Assembly: GCA_900549755.1 (NCBI GenBank)
Contig: URPQ01000001.1
Location: forward strand, 1-64,000
Source of the DNA: an uncultured Oscillospiraceae bacterium
GTDB taxonomy: Bacteria > Bacillota > Clostridia > Oscillospirales > Acutalibacteraceae
Direction of reading: 5' to 3'
Length of the DNA stretch: 64,000 nt
Shown one piece after another: positions 54,304-63,416 of the stretch (the stretch's first letter is position 1; the number at the start of each line of letters is the position of its first letter). Below the pieces are notes generated by a model. The model saw only the letters and a list, made by a program, of their open reading frames with translations, was not told the origin of the DNA and searched no databases. A program made the position numbers and the translations under genes.

Positions 54304-54983
54304 ACTTTTCGCTTAATTTTACCGAAAAGGGCTACGGCGCGCCGCTTATACTGCTGCACGGCAACGGAGAAAGCAGCGGCTATTTTGTCAATCAGATTGA
54401 CCGCTTTGCAAATGAGTACCGTGTAATTGCGGTTGATACGCGCGGGCACGGGGCGTCGCCGCGCGGAAATAAGCCCTTTACGCTTGAAACCTTTGCAGAC
54501 GACCTTAAAAATCTGCTTGACAGCCTGAATATAGAAAAAGCAAATATTTTAGGCTTTTCGGACGGCGGCAATATTGCCGTTATTTTCGCATTAAAATACC
54601 CCGAAAGGGTAGCCAGCCTGGTGCTTAACGGCGCCAACCTTTTCCCCTCGGGGCTTAAAAGTTCATTTTTAATTCCGGTTAAGGTGCTTTTTGCCGTTTT
54701 CAGCCTTTTATCACACTTCAGCCGCCGCGCAAAGCGCCGCAGCGAGCTGCTTTATTTAATGGCAAAGCAGCCGAATATTCAGCCTGAAAGACTTTCGAGC
54801 ATTAAGTGCCCCGTGCTCGTAATTGCGGGAACGCAGGACGTTATAAAAGAAAAGCATACAAAGCTTATTGCGGCGTCGCTGCCTGATTCAAGCCTTTGCT
54901 TTTTAAAGGGCGGTCACTCCATAGCCAAAACAAACAGCGTGGAATTTAACAGTGCAGTTGAAAAATTTCTAAATTCCCTATAG
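54300..54983 (+). CDS. Alpha/beta hydrolase
   Basis: 227 residues, alpha/beta hydrolase fold with oxyanion motif LLHGNGES, nucleophile elbow GFSDGGN (Ser near 84), acid Asp in GTQDVIKE, and His in KGGHSI. Substrate unknown. The start overlaps the stop of the DtxR-like regulator (ATGA), an unusual pairing. A terminator follows at 54987. Confidence 0.9.
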   Translation: MNFSLNFTEKGYGAPLILLHGNGESSGYFVNQIDRFANEYRVIAVDTRGHGASPRGNKPFTLETFADDLKNLLDSLNIEKANILGFSDGGNIAVIFALKYPERVASLVLNGANLFPSGLKSSFLIPVKVLFAVFSLLSHFSRRAKRRSELLYLMAKQPNIQPERLSSIKCPVLVIAGTQDVIKEKHTKLIAASLPDSSLCFLKGGHSIAKTNSVEFNSAVEKFLNSL

Positions 54984-54986
54984 CTT

Positions 54987-55024
54987 TTGAGCGTGTCGAA
55001 AAAATCGACACGCTCAATTTTTTA
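54987..55024. terminator. Strong bidirectional terminator
   Basis: 13-bp stem TTGAGCGTGTCGA/TCGACACGCTCAA with a five-A loop and six T. It separates the hydrolase and bioY genes. Confidence 0.9.
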
Positions 55025-55561
55025 TCAGCCTATGTGCATTTTTAAAAGCAGCCGTTTAATGTAAACCGCCGGCAGAAAAGCCAGCGCCACCGATATTGCG
55101 TCCTTTAAAAGGTACGGGGCGGAAACCAGCAAAAAAGCCGGAACAAATGACATTTTGTAAATAAGCGCATACTGCACCGTGCCTAAAAGGTGGCAAACGG
55201 CAAGCCCCGCAAAGCCCGGCAGAATTTTAAGGTATTTATTTTTAATTATTTCGGCAGCACCGCAAAACGCCGCCAAAAACAAAAAGCCGAAAATAAACCC
55301 GCCGGTAGCGCCGAAAAGCACCTGAGCGCCGCCCTTAAAGCCCGAAAAAACAGGCACGCCGAACACGCCCAGAAGAATATACGTAATAATTGAGGCAAGT
55401 CCCCATTTAATGCCCAAAACATAGCCGCACAGCGCTACGGCAAAGGTCTGCAAAGTGAGCGGCACCCCAAACGGCGTTGGAATTGCCGCCTGCGAAAGCG
55501 CGGCGGTAATTGCCGTGAACAGCGCCGCAAATGTTATATTCAGTATTCTTTTCTTCATCAT
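55025..55561 (-). CDS. bioY: BioY biotin transporter S component
   Basis: 178-residue, six-helix substrate-binding component of an ECF biotin transporter. Family features include PTPFGVPLTLQTFAVALCGY and GFIFGFLFLAA. ATG 55561 is favoured by GGGAG eight bases upstream. No biotin synthesis gene adjoins, suggesting reliance on uptake. A BirA box overlaps its -35 element. Confidence 0.94.
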   Translation of the reverse strand: MMKKRILNITFAALFTAITAALSQAAIPTPFGVPLTLQTFAVALCGYVLGIKWGLASIITYILLGVFGVPVFSGFKGGAQVLFGATGGFIFGFLFLAAFCGAAEIIKNKYLKILPGFAGLAVCHLLGTVQYALIYKMSFVPAFLLVSAPYLLKDAISVALAFLPAVYIKRLLLKMHIG

Positions 55562-55585
55562 TACATCATCTCCCGACAGAAATAT

Positions 55586-55639
55586 ATTGTAAAGCATAAA
55601 AGCGGAATTGTCAACCTTAAAATAAATTTAGGTTGACAA
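55586..55639 (-). promoter_or_regulatory. bioY promoter with BirA operator
   Basis: Operator TTGTCAACC-N14-GGTTGACAA at 55608-55639, the classic BirA spacing. The palindrome extends further (17-bp arms with AAGCGGAA/TTCCGCTT). The minus-strand promoter TTGACA (55609-55614), 17 bases, TACAAT (55586-55591) overlaps it, so holo-BirA would block RNA polymerase. Confidence 0.88.
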
Positions 55640-55668
55640 TTCCGCTTGGTACTATACTGTCGGCTAAA

Positions 55669-55977
55669 TTACAAAATCATTTTCAAAACCGCGCGCTTAG
55701 GCATAGAGCCAACGGCGGAATTAACAGCTATTCCGTTTTTGAAAGCAATAAGTGTAGGAATAGACTCAACCGAAAATCTCGCTGCCAGCTGTGGCTGTTC
55801 GTCTACATTTACCTTGCACACCTTAATTTCGGGGTGCTCCTCGGCTATTTCGTCCACCACTGAGGACATAACGCGGCACGGCGCGCACCAGTTTGCAAAA
55901 AAGTCCACAAGCACGTTTTTTTCGCTCAGTATTACTTCGCTTTCAAAGTTTTCCGAAGTTAAATTTATAACAGACAT
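55669..55977 (-). CDS. trxA: Thioredoxin
   Basis: 102-residue cytoplasmic redox protein with the active site WCAPC (residues about 31-35), the cis-Pro loop ESIPTLIAF and the usual C-terminal GS/MPK region. It reduces disulfides in reductases such as ribonucleotide reductase. It is a single gene, and no thioredoxin reductase is present in the window. Confidence 0.96.
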   Translation of the reverse strand: MSVINLTSENFESEVILSEKNVLVDFFANWCAPCRVMSSVVDEIAEEHPEIKVCKVNVDEQPQLAARFSVESIPTLIAFKNGIAVNSAVGSMPKRAVLKMIL

Positions 55978-56037
55978 ATTAAAATTTCCTCCCTTTTAAT
56001 ATTGTATGATTATTTTCCCCTACATTTATGTAAAATA

Positions 56038-56832
56038 CTATTCTAAGTTAAGCTTTTTTGAAAGAAAGTGGCGTGTTATGCAAAAATATACGGCGGCTAA
56101 ACTAAGACTGTAAACCGCAATTAAACCTAAGAAAGCCTGAAATGTGCCGACTGATATTGTCAGATCTACTTCTATGCTTCCGAACACAGCTATGCCTATT
56201 ATCATAATAAACGTGTTTATTACCTGCACCGCGGCATAAAGGCATATATAAGCCACGACCGCGCCGCCTACCCTGCTTTTAAACTGCTGACCTATCGCGA
56301 TAGCGGCGTAGAACATTAAAAGCGACTGGAACATACCTATAATAATCGCTATTATAAATTCTGCGGTCAGGCTTACAATTTGAGCGGCGGTAAGATTTTG
56401 CCCCGCAAATTTAAAGCCGGCTTTCAGCACCTCAAAAACTTCAGCGAGCACTTCTGTTCCCGCGCCCATTATAAGCAGTGACGCGATAACCGCGATAAAA
56501 TCGATTACAATAACCAAAACGCCGCAGAGCAGTTTGCAAACAATATGTTGAGTGGCGGTAAATGGCAAGGTAAAGGTTAAATAGCCCTCGCCAGATAAAA
56601 GGTTTTTGTAAAACCGCATTACCACAACTACCATACCCACAACAAAAACCGCTATTATCGAAAAAGCATAAACCGTTGTGCTTATACCCGCGGGAATTTG
56701 CAAAAGCGGGTTATCGGTTTTAATAAGCAAGGTTAATCTGCTTAAAAGCGCAAAGCCCAACACCGCCGCATATATGGGTAAAAGATTTCTGAAAAGTGAA
56801 TACAGCTCGTATTTATATAGCTTTTTTAACAT
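56038..56832 (-). CDS. ABC-2-type permease subunit
   Basis: 264-residue membrane protein with about six helices, the permease partner of the ATPase encoded just upstream (start overlaps its stop by seven bases). Residues such as YLTFTLPFTATQHIVCKLLC resemble YtrC/YtrF-like or lantibiotic-immunity-like ABC-2 permeases. Substrate unknown. Confidence 0.82.
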   Translation of the reverse strand: MLKKLYKYELYSLFRNLLPIYAAVLGFALLSRLTLLIKTDNPLLQIPAGISTTVYAFSIIAVFVVGMVVVVMRFYKNLLSGEGYLTFTLPFTATQHIVCKLLCGVLVIVIDFIAVIASLLIMGAGTEVLAEVFEVLKAGFKFAGQNLTAAQIVSLTAEFIIAIIIGMFQSLLMFYAAIAIGQQFKSRVGGAVVAYICLYAAVQVINTFIMIIGIAVFGSIEVDLTISVGTFQAFLGLIAVYSLSLAAVYFCITRHFLSKKLNLE

Positions 56833-57524
56833 CTGAATACCTCCCTGAACAGCTCGTCAACACTCTTACCCTCGCGCATACGTATGTTATCCACCGTGTC
56901 GCACAGCACCACGTCGCCGCGGTTTATAAATATAACGTCGCTTAATATCTGCTCAACATCTGCAATTAAGTGGGTGGATATTATAACCGTTGCGTTTTCG
57001 TTGTAGTTGCTTATTATGGTGCGCAGAATATAATCCCTTGTAGCGGGGTCAACGCCCGCTATCGGCTCGTCGAGCATATAAAGCTCCGCCTCTCTGCTCA
57101 TTACCAGAATAAGCGCTACCTTCTCCTGTGTGCCCTTTGAAAGGGTCTTTATTTTGCGCTTTCGGTCTATTCCTAAATTTTCAAGCATTGCGTCCGCCCG
57201 CTCGCGCTTAAAATCCGAGTAAAAATCGGCGAAGTAATTTATCATGCCGTCAACCGTCATCCATTGCGCCAAAAAATTTCTGTCCGGTAAATATGATACT
57301 ATTTTTTTGGTTTCCACGCCCACAGGCTTACCGTCTATCAGTATTTCGCCGGCGGTGGGGGTAAGTAATCCGTTCGCTATTTTTATAAGCGTTGTTTTAC
57401 CGCTGCCGTTCGGTCCCAGTAATCCTACAATTCTGCCCTTCGCGATTTGCAGATTAACCGCAGATAATGCCACGGCGTTTTTATAAATTTTTGAAAGGCT
57501 TTTACATTCAAGAATGTTCTCCAT
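56826..57524 (-). CDS. ABC transporter ATP-binding protein
   Basis: 232-residue ATPase: Walker A GPNGSGKTT (near 35), signature LSKGTQEKV, Walker B LYMLDEPIAGVD, H-loop STHL. It overlaps the GntR regulator start region by 17 bases and the permease by seven, so three genes form one unit, as in YtrA-type operons that answer cell-wall or peptide stress. Confidence 0.95.
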   Translation of the reverse strand: MENILECKSLSKIYKNAVALSAVNLQIAKGRIVGLLGPNGSGKTTLIKIANGLLTPTAGEILIDGKPVGVETKKIVSYLPDRNFLAQWMTVDGMINYFADFYSDFKRERADAMLENLGIDRKRKIKTLSKGTQEKVALILVMSREAELYMLDEPIAGVDPATRDYILRTIISNYNENATVIISTHLIADVEQILSDVIFINRGDVVLCDTVDNIRMREGKSVDELFREVFRC

Positions 57525-57897
57525 TGTCAGTTCCTCCCTTATTCAGTACACTTTTTAAAGCCGAAGAAATTTCGCCTTTTTCAAGCCCCAAGGCTTTCAG
57601 CCGCTCGGTAAATTCCCGCGTTTGCTTTAAAACATATTCGTTTTTGAGCGCCGCTATTCTTTCCGTATCCTCAGTGACATAGCGACCCTCTCCACGCCTT
57701 ACATAAATAATTCCGCTTTCCTCGGCAAAGGAGAGCGCACGCTGCATAGTGTTGGGGTTTACCCCGGCAATAAGCGCTAAATCCCGCACTGTCTCAAGCC
57801 TGTAGCCCGGTGGGTACTCGCCGCTTATTATTTTCAAAATAATAATATCGGCAATTTGCTGAAAAATAGGTTTATCATTTGAAAAGCTCCAAGACAC
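57508..57897 (-). CDS. GntR-family regulator, YtrA type
   Basis: 129 residues: a GntR winged helix (PIFQQIADIIILKIISGEYP, then VNPNTMQRALSFAEESGIIY) with only a short C-terminal helical tail, as in the YtrA subfamily. Such regulators repress their own ABC operon. The promoter and operator lie at 57912-57959. Confidence 0.92.
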   Translation of the reverse strand: MSWSFSNDKPIFQQIADIIILKIISGEYPPGYRLETVRDLALIAGVNPNTMQRALSFAEESGIIYVRRGEGRYVTEDTERIAALKNEYVLKQTREFTERLKALGLEKGEISSALKSVLNKGGTDNGEHS

Positions 57898-57911
57898 CTT
57901 ATCACCTCACT

Positions 57912-57959
57912 GTATTATTACGCTAATACAATAATACATCGGTGATGCAAAATTGTCAA
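57912..57959 (-). promoter_or_regulatory. Promoter and operator of the GntR-ABC operon
   Basis: Minus strand TTGACA (57954-57959), 17 bases, TATTAT (57931-57936). Inverted repeat GTATTATT (57912-57919)/AATAATAC (57930-57937) with a 10-base gap covers the -10 and start site, the YtrA-type operator layout. Confidence 0.8.
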
Positions 57960-58040
57960 GTATTTTTTGCTGTAATATGTACCAACACATAACGGATATT
58001 ATTGATTTTGAATTTAAAGGTTCAGCTCTCAATAGCGTTT

Positions 58041-58832
58041 TCACTTTGCATAAATAGCGCCAACTATGCGATTGATAAGCCGCAGCGGCAAAATTTTTTT
58101 TAAAATTCCCACGGCCTTATATTGTGCGCCTATAATTAAAACCGGTTTTCCTGATTGCTTTGAAGCGATTTTGGCAATGTATTTTCCGGCAGTCTCAGGC
58201 AGCATACCGGTTTGTTCGTCCTTTTCCATTTTTTCTACCGAACGTGAAATTCTTCCGTTATAAATATCGTCCCCTTGGGTATTTTTATTTCTTGCCGCAG
58301 TAAAACCGGTGCGAATGTCGCCGGGCTCAATACAAACTGCGGTTATATTAAATTCGCGCACCTCATTTATAAGCGCCAGCGTGTAAGAGCACAGCGCCGC
58401 TTTAGCGGCAGAATAAAAGCTTTGAAAGGGAATAGCTATATCACCGGCAACCGAGCCGATATTTACAATGCGCCCAAAGCCCTGCTTTCGCATAATCGGC
58501 AGCACAGCCCTGCACATTCTGACCGCACCGAAAAAATTAACGTTAAACTGACATTCGGCGTCCTCGGTCCTTGTAAATTCAACAGCCCCCGAAATGCCAA
58601 AGCCCGCGTTGTTAATTAACACATCAATACGTCCGCTTTCCGCCATAACCGTATCAACGGCTTTAATAATCTCCTGCTCGTCGGTTACATCGGCACACAG
58701 GCTTACCACATTATCAATGTCGCCGCCGCGGCGGGAAATACCGTATACCTTGTATCCGCGTTTTAACATATTTTCGGCGGCAGCCCTGCCTATTCCCGAG
58801 CTTGCGCCGGTTATTATACATACCTTCATCAT
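58041..58832 (-). CDS. Short-chain dehydrogenase/reductase
   Basis: 263-residue SDR oxidoreductase: NAD(P) site TGASSGIG (8-15), NNAGFGISG, catalytic YSAAK and the downstream EPGDIRT. The C-terminal hydrophobic/basic tail (KILPLRLINRIVG) resembles membrane-associated fungal and bacterial SDRs. Substrate unknown. Single gene. Two adjacent ATG codons at the start make the exact initiation uncertain. Confidence 0.9.
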   Translation of the reverse strand: MMKVCIITGASSGIGRAAAENMLKRGYKVYGISRRGGDIDNVVSLCADVTDEQEIIKAVDTVMAESGRIDVLINNAGFGISGAVEFTRTEDAECQFNVNFFGAVRMCRAVLPIMRKQGFGRIVNIGSVAGDIAIPFQSFYSAAKAALCSYTLALINEVREFNITAVCIEPGDIRTGFTAARNKNTQGDDIYNGRISRSVEKMEKDEQTGMLPETAGKYIAKIASKQSGKPVLIIGAQYKAVGILKKILPLRLINRIVGAIYAK

Positions 58833-58933
58833 TTTAAATCACCATTATGTATAATAGCATAGCTTTTTCAAAAAAGCAATGCTGCCAAAGGATATATGCA
58901 CTTCAAAAGAGTACAAAATTCGTACATTAAAAA

Positions 58934-58962
58934 TTAAAACCCGCCTGAATAGCGGGTTTTAA
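58934..58962 (-). terminator. Terminator of ssrA
   Basis: Stem with AAAACCCGC/GCGGGTTTT core, followed on the minus strand by AATTTTTAA. Confidence 0.8.
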
Positions 58963-58968
58963 AACTTA

Positions 58969-59315
58969 TGGTGGAGACGATGGGAATCGAACCCATGTCC
59001 AAAAATCAATCCATACCGGCATCTCCGAGCGCAGACGTTTATTTACATTCCCTTACGCAGACGTCAGACGTCAGACTTCCGCGCTTGGTAGCTCCAAAGC
59101 CGTGACAGGGGCAGGAGCGCGCCCCTGTTCACGTTCACCGCTAAAATGACACCCTTGCCGGGTCGCGGTGTTCCCGGGTCGGATGAGCAGCCTAAATTAG
59201 GCTGCTAAAGCAACTTTATTGTTGTCAGTTAATTTTGTTTGCGGATTTTATAGCGGTTCCGCACCGCTGCTCGCTTCCGATACTTCAAAATCCCTGTCGA
59301 AACCTTTACGCCCCC
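58969..59315 (-). ncRNA. ssrA: Transfer-messenger RNA
   Basis: 347 nt. The 5' GGGGGCGTAAAGG pairs with the 3' CGTCTCCACCA end to make an Ala-type acceptor, and the T-arm GGGTTCGATTCCC is intact. The tag region ends in codons for Val-Ala-Leu-Ala-Ala then TAA (59199-59197). The usual resume codon GCA (59242-59240) is one base out of that frame, because 46 bases separate it from the stop end. Removing one A from the run at 59233-59236 would give a 14-residue tag ANKLTDNNKVALAA. A TGACGTC word is repeated in tandem near 59066-59085. smpB lies just upstream in the same direction. Confidence 0.93.
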
Positions 59316-59342
59316 GTATATATAATACGCTGAATAGCGATA

Positions 59343-59801
59343 TTATCTGTTTTGCTCTTTCATTGCTCTGTCAATTGCTCTTGCGGCGTCGCGCTTTGCC
59401 GCCGTTTCGCGCTTATCGTGCAGCTTTTTGCCCTTGCAAAGCCCCAACTGCACCTTAACAAGCGAGCCCTTAAAATAGAGAGAAAGCGGAATAAGCGCCA
59501 GACCCTCCTGCTTTACCGCGCCTAAAAGCCGCATTATTTCACGTTTATGAAGCAGCAGCCGCCTGTTTCTTGAAGGGTCCTTGTTAAAAATGTTGCCATG
59601 CTCATAAGGGCTTATATGCAGCTGCTTTATTATCATTTCGCCGCCGTCCACGCTGCACCAGGCGTCCTTTAAATTTGCACCGCCCTGACGAATCGACTTT
59701 ATTTCCGTTCCCGAAAGCTCAATACCGCATTCAAAGCTTTCAAGCACAAAATACTCGTGAAAAGCTTTTTTATTGGTAGTTATGGTTTTTGTGTTTTCCA
59801 T
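59343..59801 (-). CDS. smpB: SsrA-binding protein SmpB
   Basis: 152-residue partner of tmRNA in rescue of stalled ribosomes. It shows NKKAFHEYFVLESFECGIEL, TEIKSIRQGGANLKDAW, and the basic C-terminal tail KRETAAKRDAARAI. The ATG at 59801 has GGAGGG upstream; the longer open frame lacks a ribosome site. It is transcribed toward ssrA, 27 bases away, so the two may be cotranscribed. Confidence 0.96.
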   Translation of the reverse strand: MENTKTITTNKKAFHEYFVLESFECGIELSGTEIKSIRQGGANLKDAWCSVDGGEMIIKQLHISPYEHGNIFNKDPSRNRRLLLHKREIMRLLGAVKQEGLALIPLSLYFKGSLVKVQLGLCKGKKLHDKRETAAKRDAARAIDRAMKEQNR

Positions 59802-59914
59802 TTGCGCCCTCCGAGGAATAGTGCCGCAGCACTTAAAAATCCGAAAATGCTTTGCTACTATGATAACACAGTACGGCGTATAAATCAAGTGCTTACAGGA
59901 AAATATACACAAAT

Positions 59915-59952
59915 ATTATACCCCGAAATTCGCCTGAAAATCGGGGTATAAT
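59915..59952. promoter_or_regulatory. 12-bp perfect inverted repeat upstream of smpB
   Basis: ATTATACCCCGA (59915-59926) and TCGGGGTATAAT (59941-59952) flank a 14-base gap. Each arm carries a TATAAT-like word. It could be an operator or facing -10 elements. Confidence 0.45.
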
Positions 59953-59969
59953 ACACATTTAAAGGATTT

Positions 59970-60368
59970 TCAATCAAAAAGCACCTTTTCCGCCTTAGCA
60001 CAAAGATAATGGTACACGGGCAAATGCAGCTCCTGCACCTTAAATGTCTCGGTTTCGGGAACGCAAATGCAAATATCCGCTTTTTCCTTAAGCAGCCCGC
60101 CCTTTGAGCCTGTCAGCGCAATAACGGTTAGTCCGAGCGCCTTGCCTACCTCGGCGGCGGCAACGCAGTTTGCCGAATTACCCGAGGTGCTTATGCAAAG
60201 CAGCATATCCCCTGTTTTACCTAACCCCATAAGCTCCTGCGCATATACAAGCTGCGGGTCAACGTCGTTACAAAAAGCGGAGTTAAGCCCCGTAAGCGAC
60301 GGCAGCGGTATTGCGGGAACGGCAAGCTGCAATTTTGAGAGTACCTCCTCGCTGAGCGTGGGGTTGAG
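59970..60368 (-). pseudogene. SIS-domain sugar-phosphate isomerase, C-terminal remnant
   Basis: About 130 codons matching the C-terminal two thirds of a GmhA-like SIS protein: GDMLLCISTSGNSANCV (phosphosugar site), VIALTGSKGGLL, then the metal/active-site VPETETFKVQELHLPVYH. The N-terminal part with the CGNGGSAADS region is missing. Upstream it joins, out of frame, to the start of a ROK kinase at about 60368, so it probably is not translated. Confidence 0.82.
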
Positions 60369-60580
60369 CCGCAGGATATTCCTATTTTTTCGGGTTTTTC
60401 GCCGTCTAAAATATTTTCAGCCGACTTTATCAGGCTTTCTATCATTTCCTCAGGCGAAATATCAAAGCGGGTGGCGCATTTTTCCTTTTTTAAAAACTCT
60501 ATATTTTCGCCCTGTACCTCTGCCGTCATGACGGCGCACTTTGTTCCGCCTATATCAAAACCGAGTATCAAATCTTCCAC
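60369..60580 (-). pseudogene. ROK-family sugar kinase, N-terminal remnant
   Basis: A GTG start at 60580 opens ILGFDIGGTKCAV, the ROK/glucokinase ATP phosphate-binding motif, and continues to KIGISCG (about 70 residues), where a normal ROK protein would go on for about 230 more. Instead the SIS fragment begins in another frame. An internal deletion of about 1 kb that fused two neighbouring genes is the simplest reading; an assembly collapse is the alternative. Confidence 0.8.
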
Positions 60581-60593
60581 CGTCTTTCGTCAG

Positions 60594-60887
60594 TTATTGC
60601 TTTTCCTCACCGTCGACAAGGAATTTTCTGTAGCCCTCGCCGTACTGAACACAGCGGGAAACGCGGCTTAATGTAGCCGACGATATATCGGTTTCCTCTA
60701 TAACCTGATTATAGGTTTTGCCCTCAATTAAAAGCCTCGCAGCGTAAATGCGCTGCGCCATTTGCTCAATTTCCTTATTTGTGCACATATCGCTGAAAAG
60801 CGCTCGGCAGTCTTCTCTGCTTTTGAGCGACGCTATAAGGTCGTATAAATCGTCTATCATCTTATTGTCGGTGCCTTTAATATTCAT
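60594..60887 (-). CDS. YerC/YecD TrpR-like regulator
   Basis: 97-residue DNA-binding protein of the YerC/YecD TrpR-homologue family, with helices around MCTNKEIEQMAQRIYAARLL and an HTH YNQVIEETDISSATLSRVSR. Ligand and targets unknown. It lies three bases after the ABC ATPase gene and 13 before the kinase remnant, likely on the same transcript. Confidence 0.9.
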   Translation of the reverse strand: MNIKGTDNKMIDDLYDLIASLKSREDCRALFSDMCTNKEIEQMAQRIYAARLLIEGKTYNQVIEETDISSATLSRVSRCVQYGEGYRKFLVDGEEKQ

Positions 60888-60890
60888 ACA

Positions 60891-61649
<759 letters not shown>

Positions 61650-61658
61650 TGTTACACC

Positions 61659-62318
61659 TCAGGCGCTAAAGTAGCTAAGCTTCTTTTCTATGTAGCCGAA
61701 AAGCAGGGTAAGTATTCCGCTGAAAGCAAGATAAAATATACCCGTCATAAACAGCGGCCAGATAATCGCCGCGCCCTTTATAAAGGTCTGCCCCGCCCAG
61801 ATAAGCTCATAAACCGCGATTATGCGGGCAAGTGAGGTATCCTTAACAAGCGTTATTATCTCATTGCTCATAGGCGGCACAATGCGCTTTATAACCTGCA
61901 GAAGCACTATTTTGAAAAATATCTGGCTGCGGGTCATACCCAAAACCTGACCCGCCTCAATCTGCCCTTTGGATATGCTCTCAATTCCGCCGCGGTAAAT
62001 TTCGGAAAAATAGCAGGCATAGTTTATTATAAACGCTGCGAGTGCCGCTGTCAATCTTCCGTTTGCACCGCCGCCCCAAATATTATTGTCAAACAAAATT
62101 CCGGGGCCGTAGTATATTATTAAAAGCTGGAGCATAAGCGGCGTGCCGCGCACTATCCATACAATCGTTCTTATAAGGGCTTTTAGCGGAATAAAGCGGC
62201 TCATTGAGCCGAACGCGATTATAAGCCCCAAGGGCAAAGCGCCGAGGAGCGTAACAGCAAATATTTCAAGCGTTTTTAAAAAGCCGCCGCAAAGCGTGGT
62301 TATTACCGTTTGTAACAT
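61659..62318 (-). CDS. Polar amino acid ABC transporter permease
   Basis: 219 residues, HisMQ-type permease with about five helices, VRGTPLMLQLLIIYYG near residue 55 and the EAA loop EAGQVLGMTRSQIFFKIVLL near 140. A single permease gene implies a homodimer. Confidence 0.94.
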   Translation of the reverse strand: MLQTVITTLCGGFLKTLEIFAVTLLGALPLGLIIAFGSMSRFIPLKALIRTIVWIVRGTPLMLQLLIIYYGPGILFDNNIWGGGANGRLTAALAAFIINYACYFSEIYRGGIESISKGQIEAGQVLGMTRSQIFFKIVLLQVIKRIVPPMSNEIITLVKDTSLARIIAVYELIWAGQTFIKGAAIIWPLFMTGIFYLAFSGILTLLFGYIEKKLSYFSA

Positions 62319-62349
62319 AAATATATAATTCCTTTTTTACAGTACAAGG

Positions 62350-62376
62350 CAGGCAGAGAAAACTCCCCCCTGCCTG
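62350..62376 (-). other. Intercistronic hairpin between receptor and permease genes
   Basis: CAGGCAG/CTGCCTG stem without a T run. Hairpins here often stabilise the upstream receptor mRNA and lower downstream expression. Confidence 0.5.
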
Positions 62377-62389
62377 TCAAATTAAATTT

Positions 62390-63184
62390 TTACTTCTGCT
62401 CGATTACAGCTTCCTGAACGCCGTATGTAGTTGCGGTTTCTTTCATAGAGCCGTTAGAATACGCTTTCTTGAAGAAATCGTTGAGCTTTTCAGCCAAATC
62501 AGAGCCCTTGCGGAAGCCTACGCCGAAATCTTCTTCATCAGCTACGCCTACGGTGTAAGCTAAGTTTTCATAGCTTGTGCCCTCGCCTATCATAGCGCCC
62601 GCCATAAGCAGGTCTATAACCGCCGCGTCGCTTGTGCCCGCGTTAACCTCCATAAGCGCGTCGGACTGTGCGCCGACAGCCGTTACACTGTAGCCAAGGT
62701 CTTTGAGCGCCTTTTCTCCGGCAGAGCCTGCCTCAGCTGCAAATTTAAGGTCCTTAACGCTTTCGATTGTCTTATACTTATCGGCTACATCCTTTTTAAC
62801 CACTACAACCTGCGTGTTCTTGCAGTAAGCGTTTGAAACCTCCATGCCGTTCTTAACCTCGTCGGTTATCGTCATACCGTTCCATACGCAGTCAATGCTT
62901 TTGCCTTTAAGCTCCATTAATTTGTTATCCCACTCGATAACAACAAATTCCGCCTCAACGCCCAGCTCCTTTGCAAACGCCTTTGCCATATCTGCGTCAA
63001 AGCCTATCCACTCGCCGCTGCCCTCGGTCTTTTTATAATCCATAGGAGCGTAATCGGTTATACCTATAACAAGCTTGCCCTTTTCCTTTACATACTCGCT
63101 GTCGGTTTGATCCTTACCTTTTCCGCAGGCGGTGAACATAACCGCGAGACACACACACATTACCATTGCCAATAATTTTTTCAT
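62390..63184 (-). CDS. Amino acid ABC transporter substrate-binding lipoprotein
   Basis: 264 residues. A signal peptide with lipobox MFTAC (Cys20) precedes a type II periplasmic-binding fold (SBP_bac_3): KLVIGITDYAPMDY, GFDADMAKAFAKELGVEAEF, and SIDCVWNGMTIT. It captures a polar amino acid outside the cell. It is first gene of the transporter operon, with promoter at 63217. Confidence 0.94.
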   Translation of the reverse strand: MKKLLAMVMCVCLAVMFTACGKGKDQTDSEYVKEKGKLVIGITDYAPMDYKKTEGSGEWIGFDADMAKAFAKELGVEAEFVVIEWDNKLMELKGKSIDCVWNGMTITDEVKNGMEVSNAYCKNTQVVVVKKDVADKYKTIESVKDLKFAAEAGSAGEKALKDLGYSVTAVGAQSDALMEVNAGTSDAAVIDLLMAGAMIGEGTSYENLAYTVGVADEEDFGVGFRKGSDLAEKLNDFFKKAYSNGSMKETATTYGVQEAVIEQK

Positions 63185-63216
63185 TTTTCTGCACCTCTGT
63201 TTAAGTAGTTGTCCTT

Positions 63217-63245
63217 ATTATACTTCATTACGATAAAGTTGTAAA
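63217..63245 (-). promoter_or_regulatory. Promoter of the amino acid transporter operon
   Basis: Minus strand TTTACA (63240-63245), 17 bases, TATAAT (63217-63222). Confidence 0.7.
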
Positions 63246-63354
63246 GTGTTTTTTTAAATTTTTTTAAAGTTTTAAGGTTTGGAATAAATGTTATAAATAT
63301 TTCGACATAATTTTGGTATATATTCAACAATGTAGCATTTGTTTAAGAAGAAAT

Positions 63355-63383
63355 TTGACAAACGGGGCGGATTATGGTATATT
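63355..63383 (+). promoter_or_regulatory. Promoter of the NahK-like kinase gene
   Basis: TTGACA (63355-63360), 17 bases, TATATT (63378-63383). Confidence 0.75.
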
Positions 63384-63416
63384 TATTTTTATAACACAAT
63401 TTAGGTGGAGATATTT

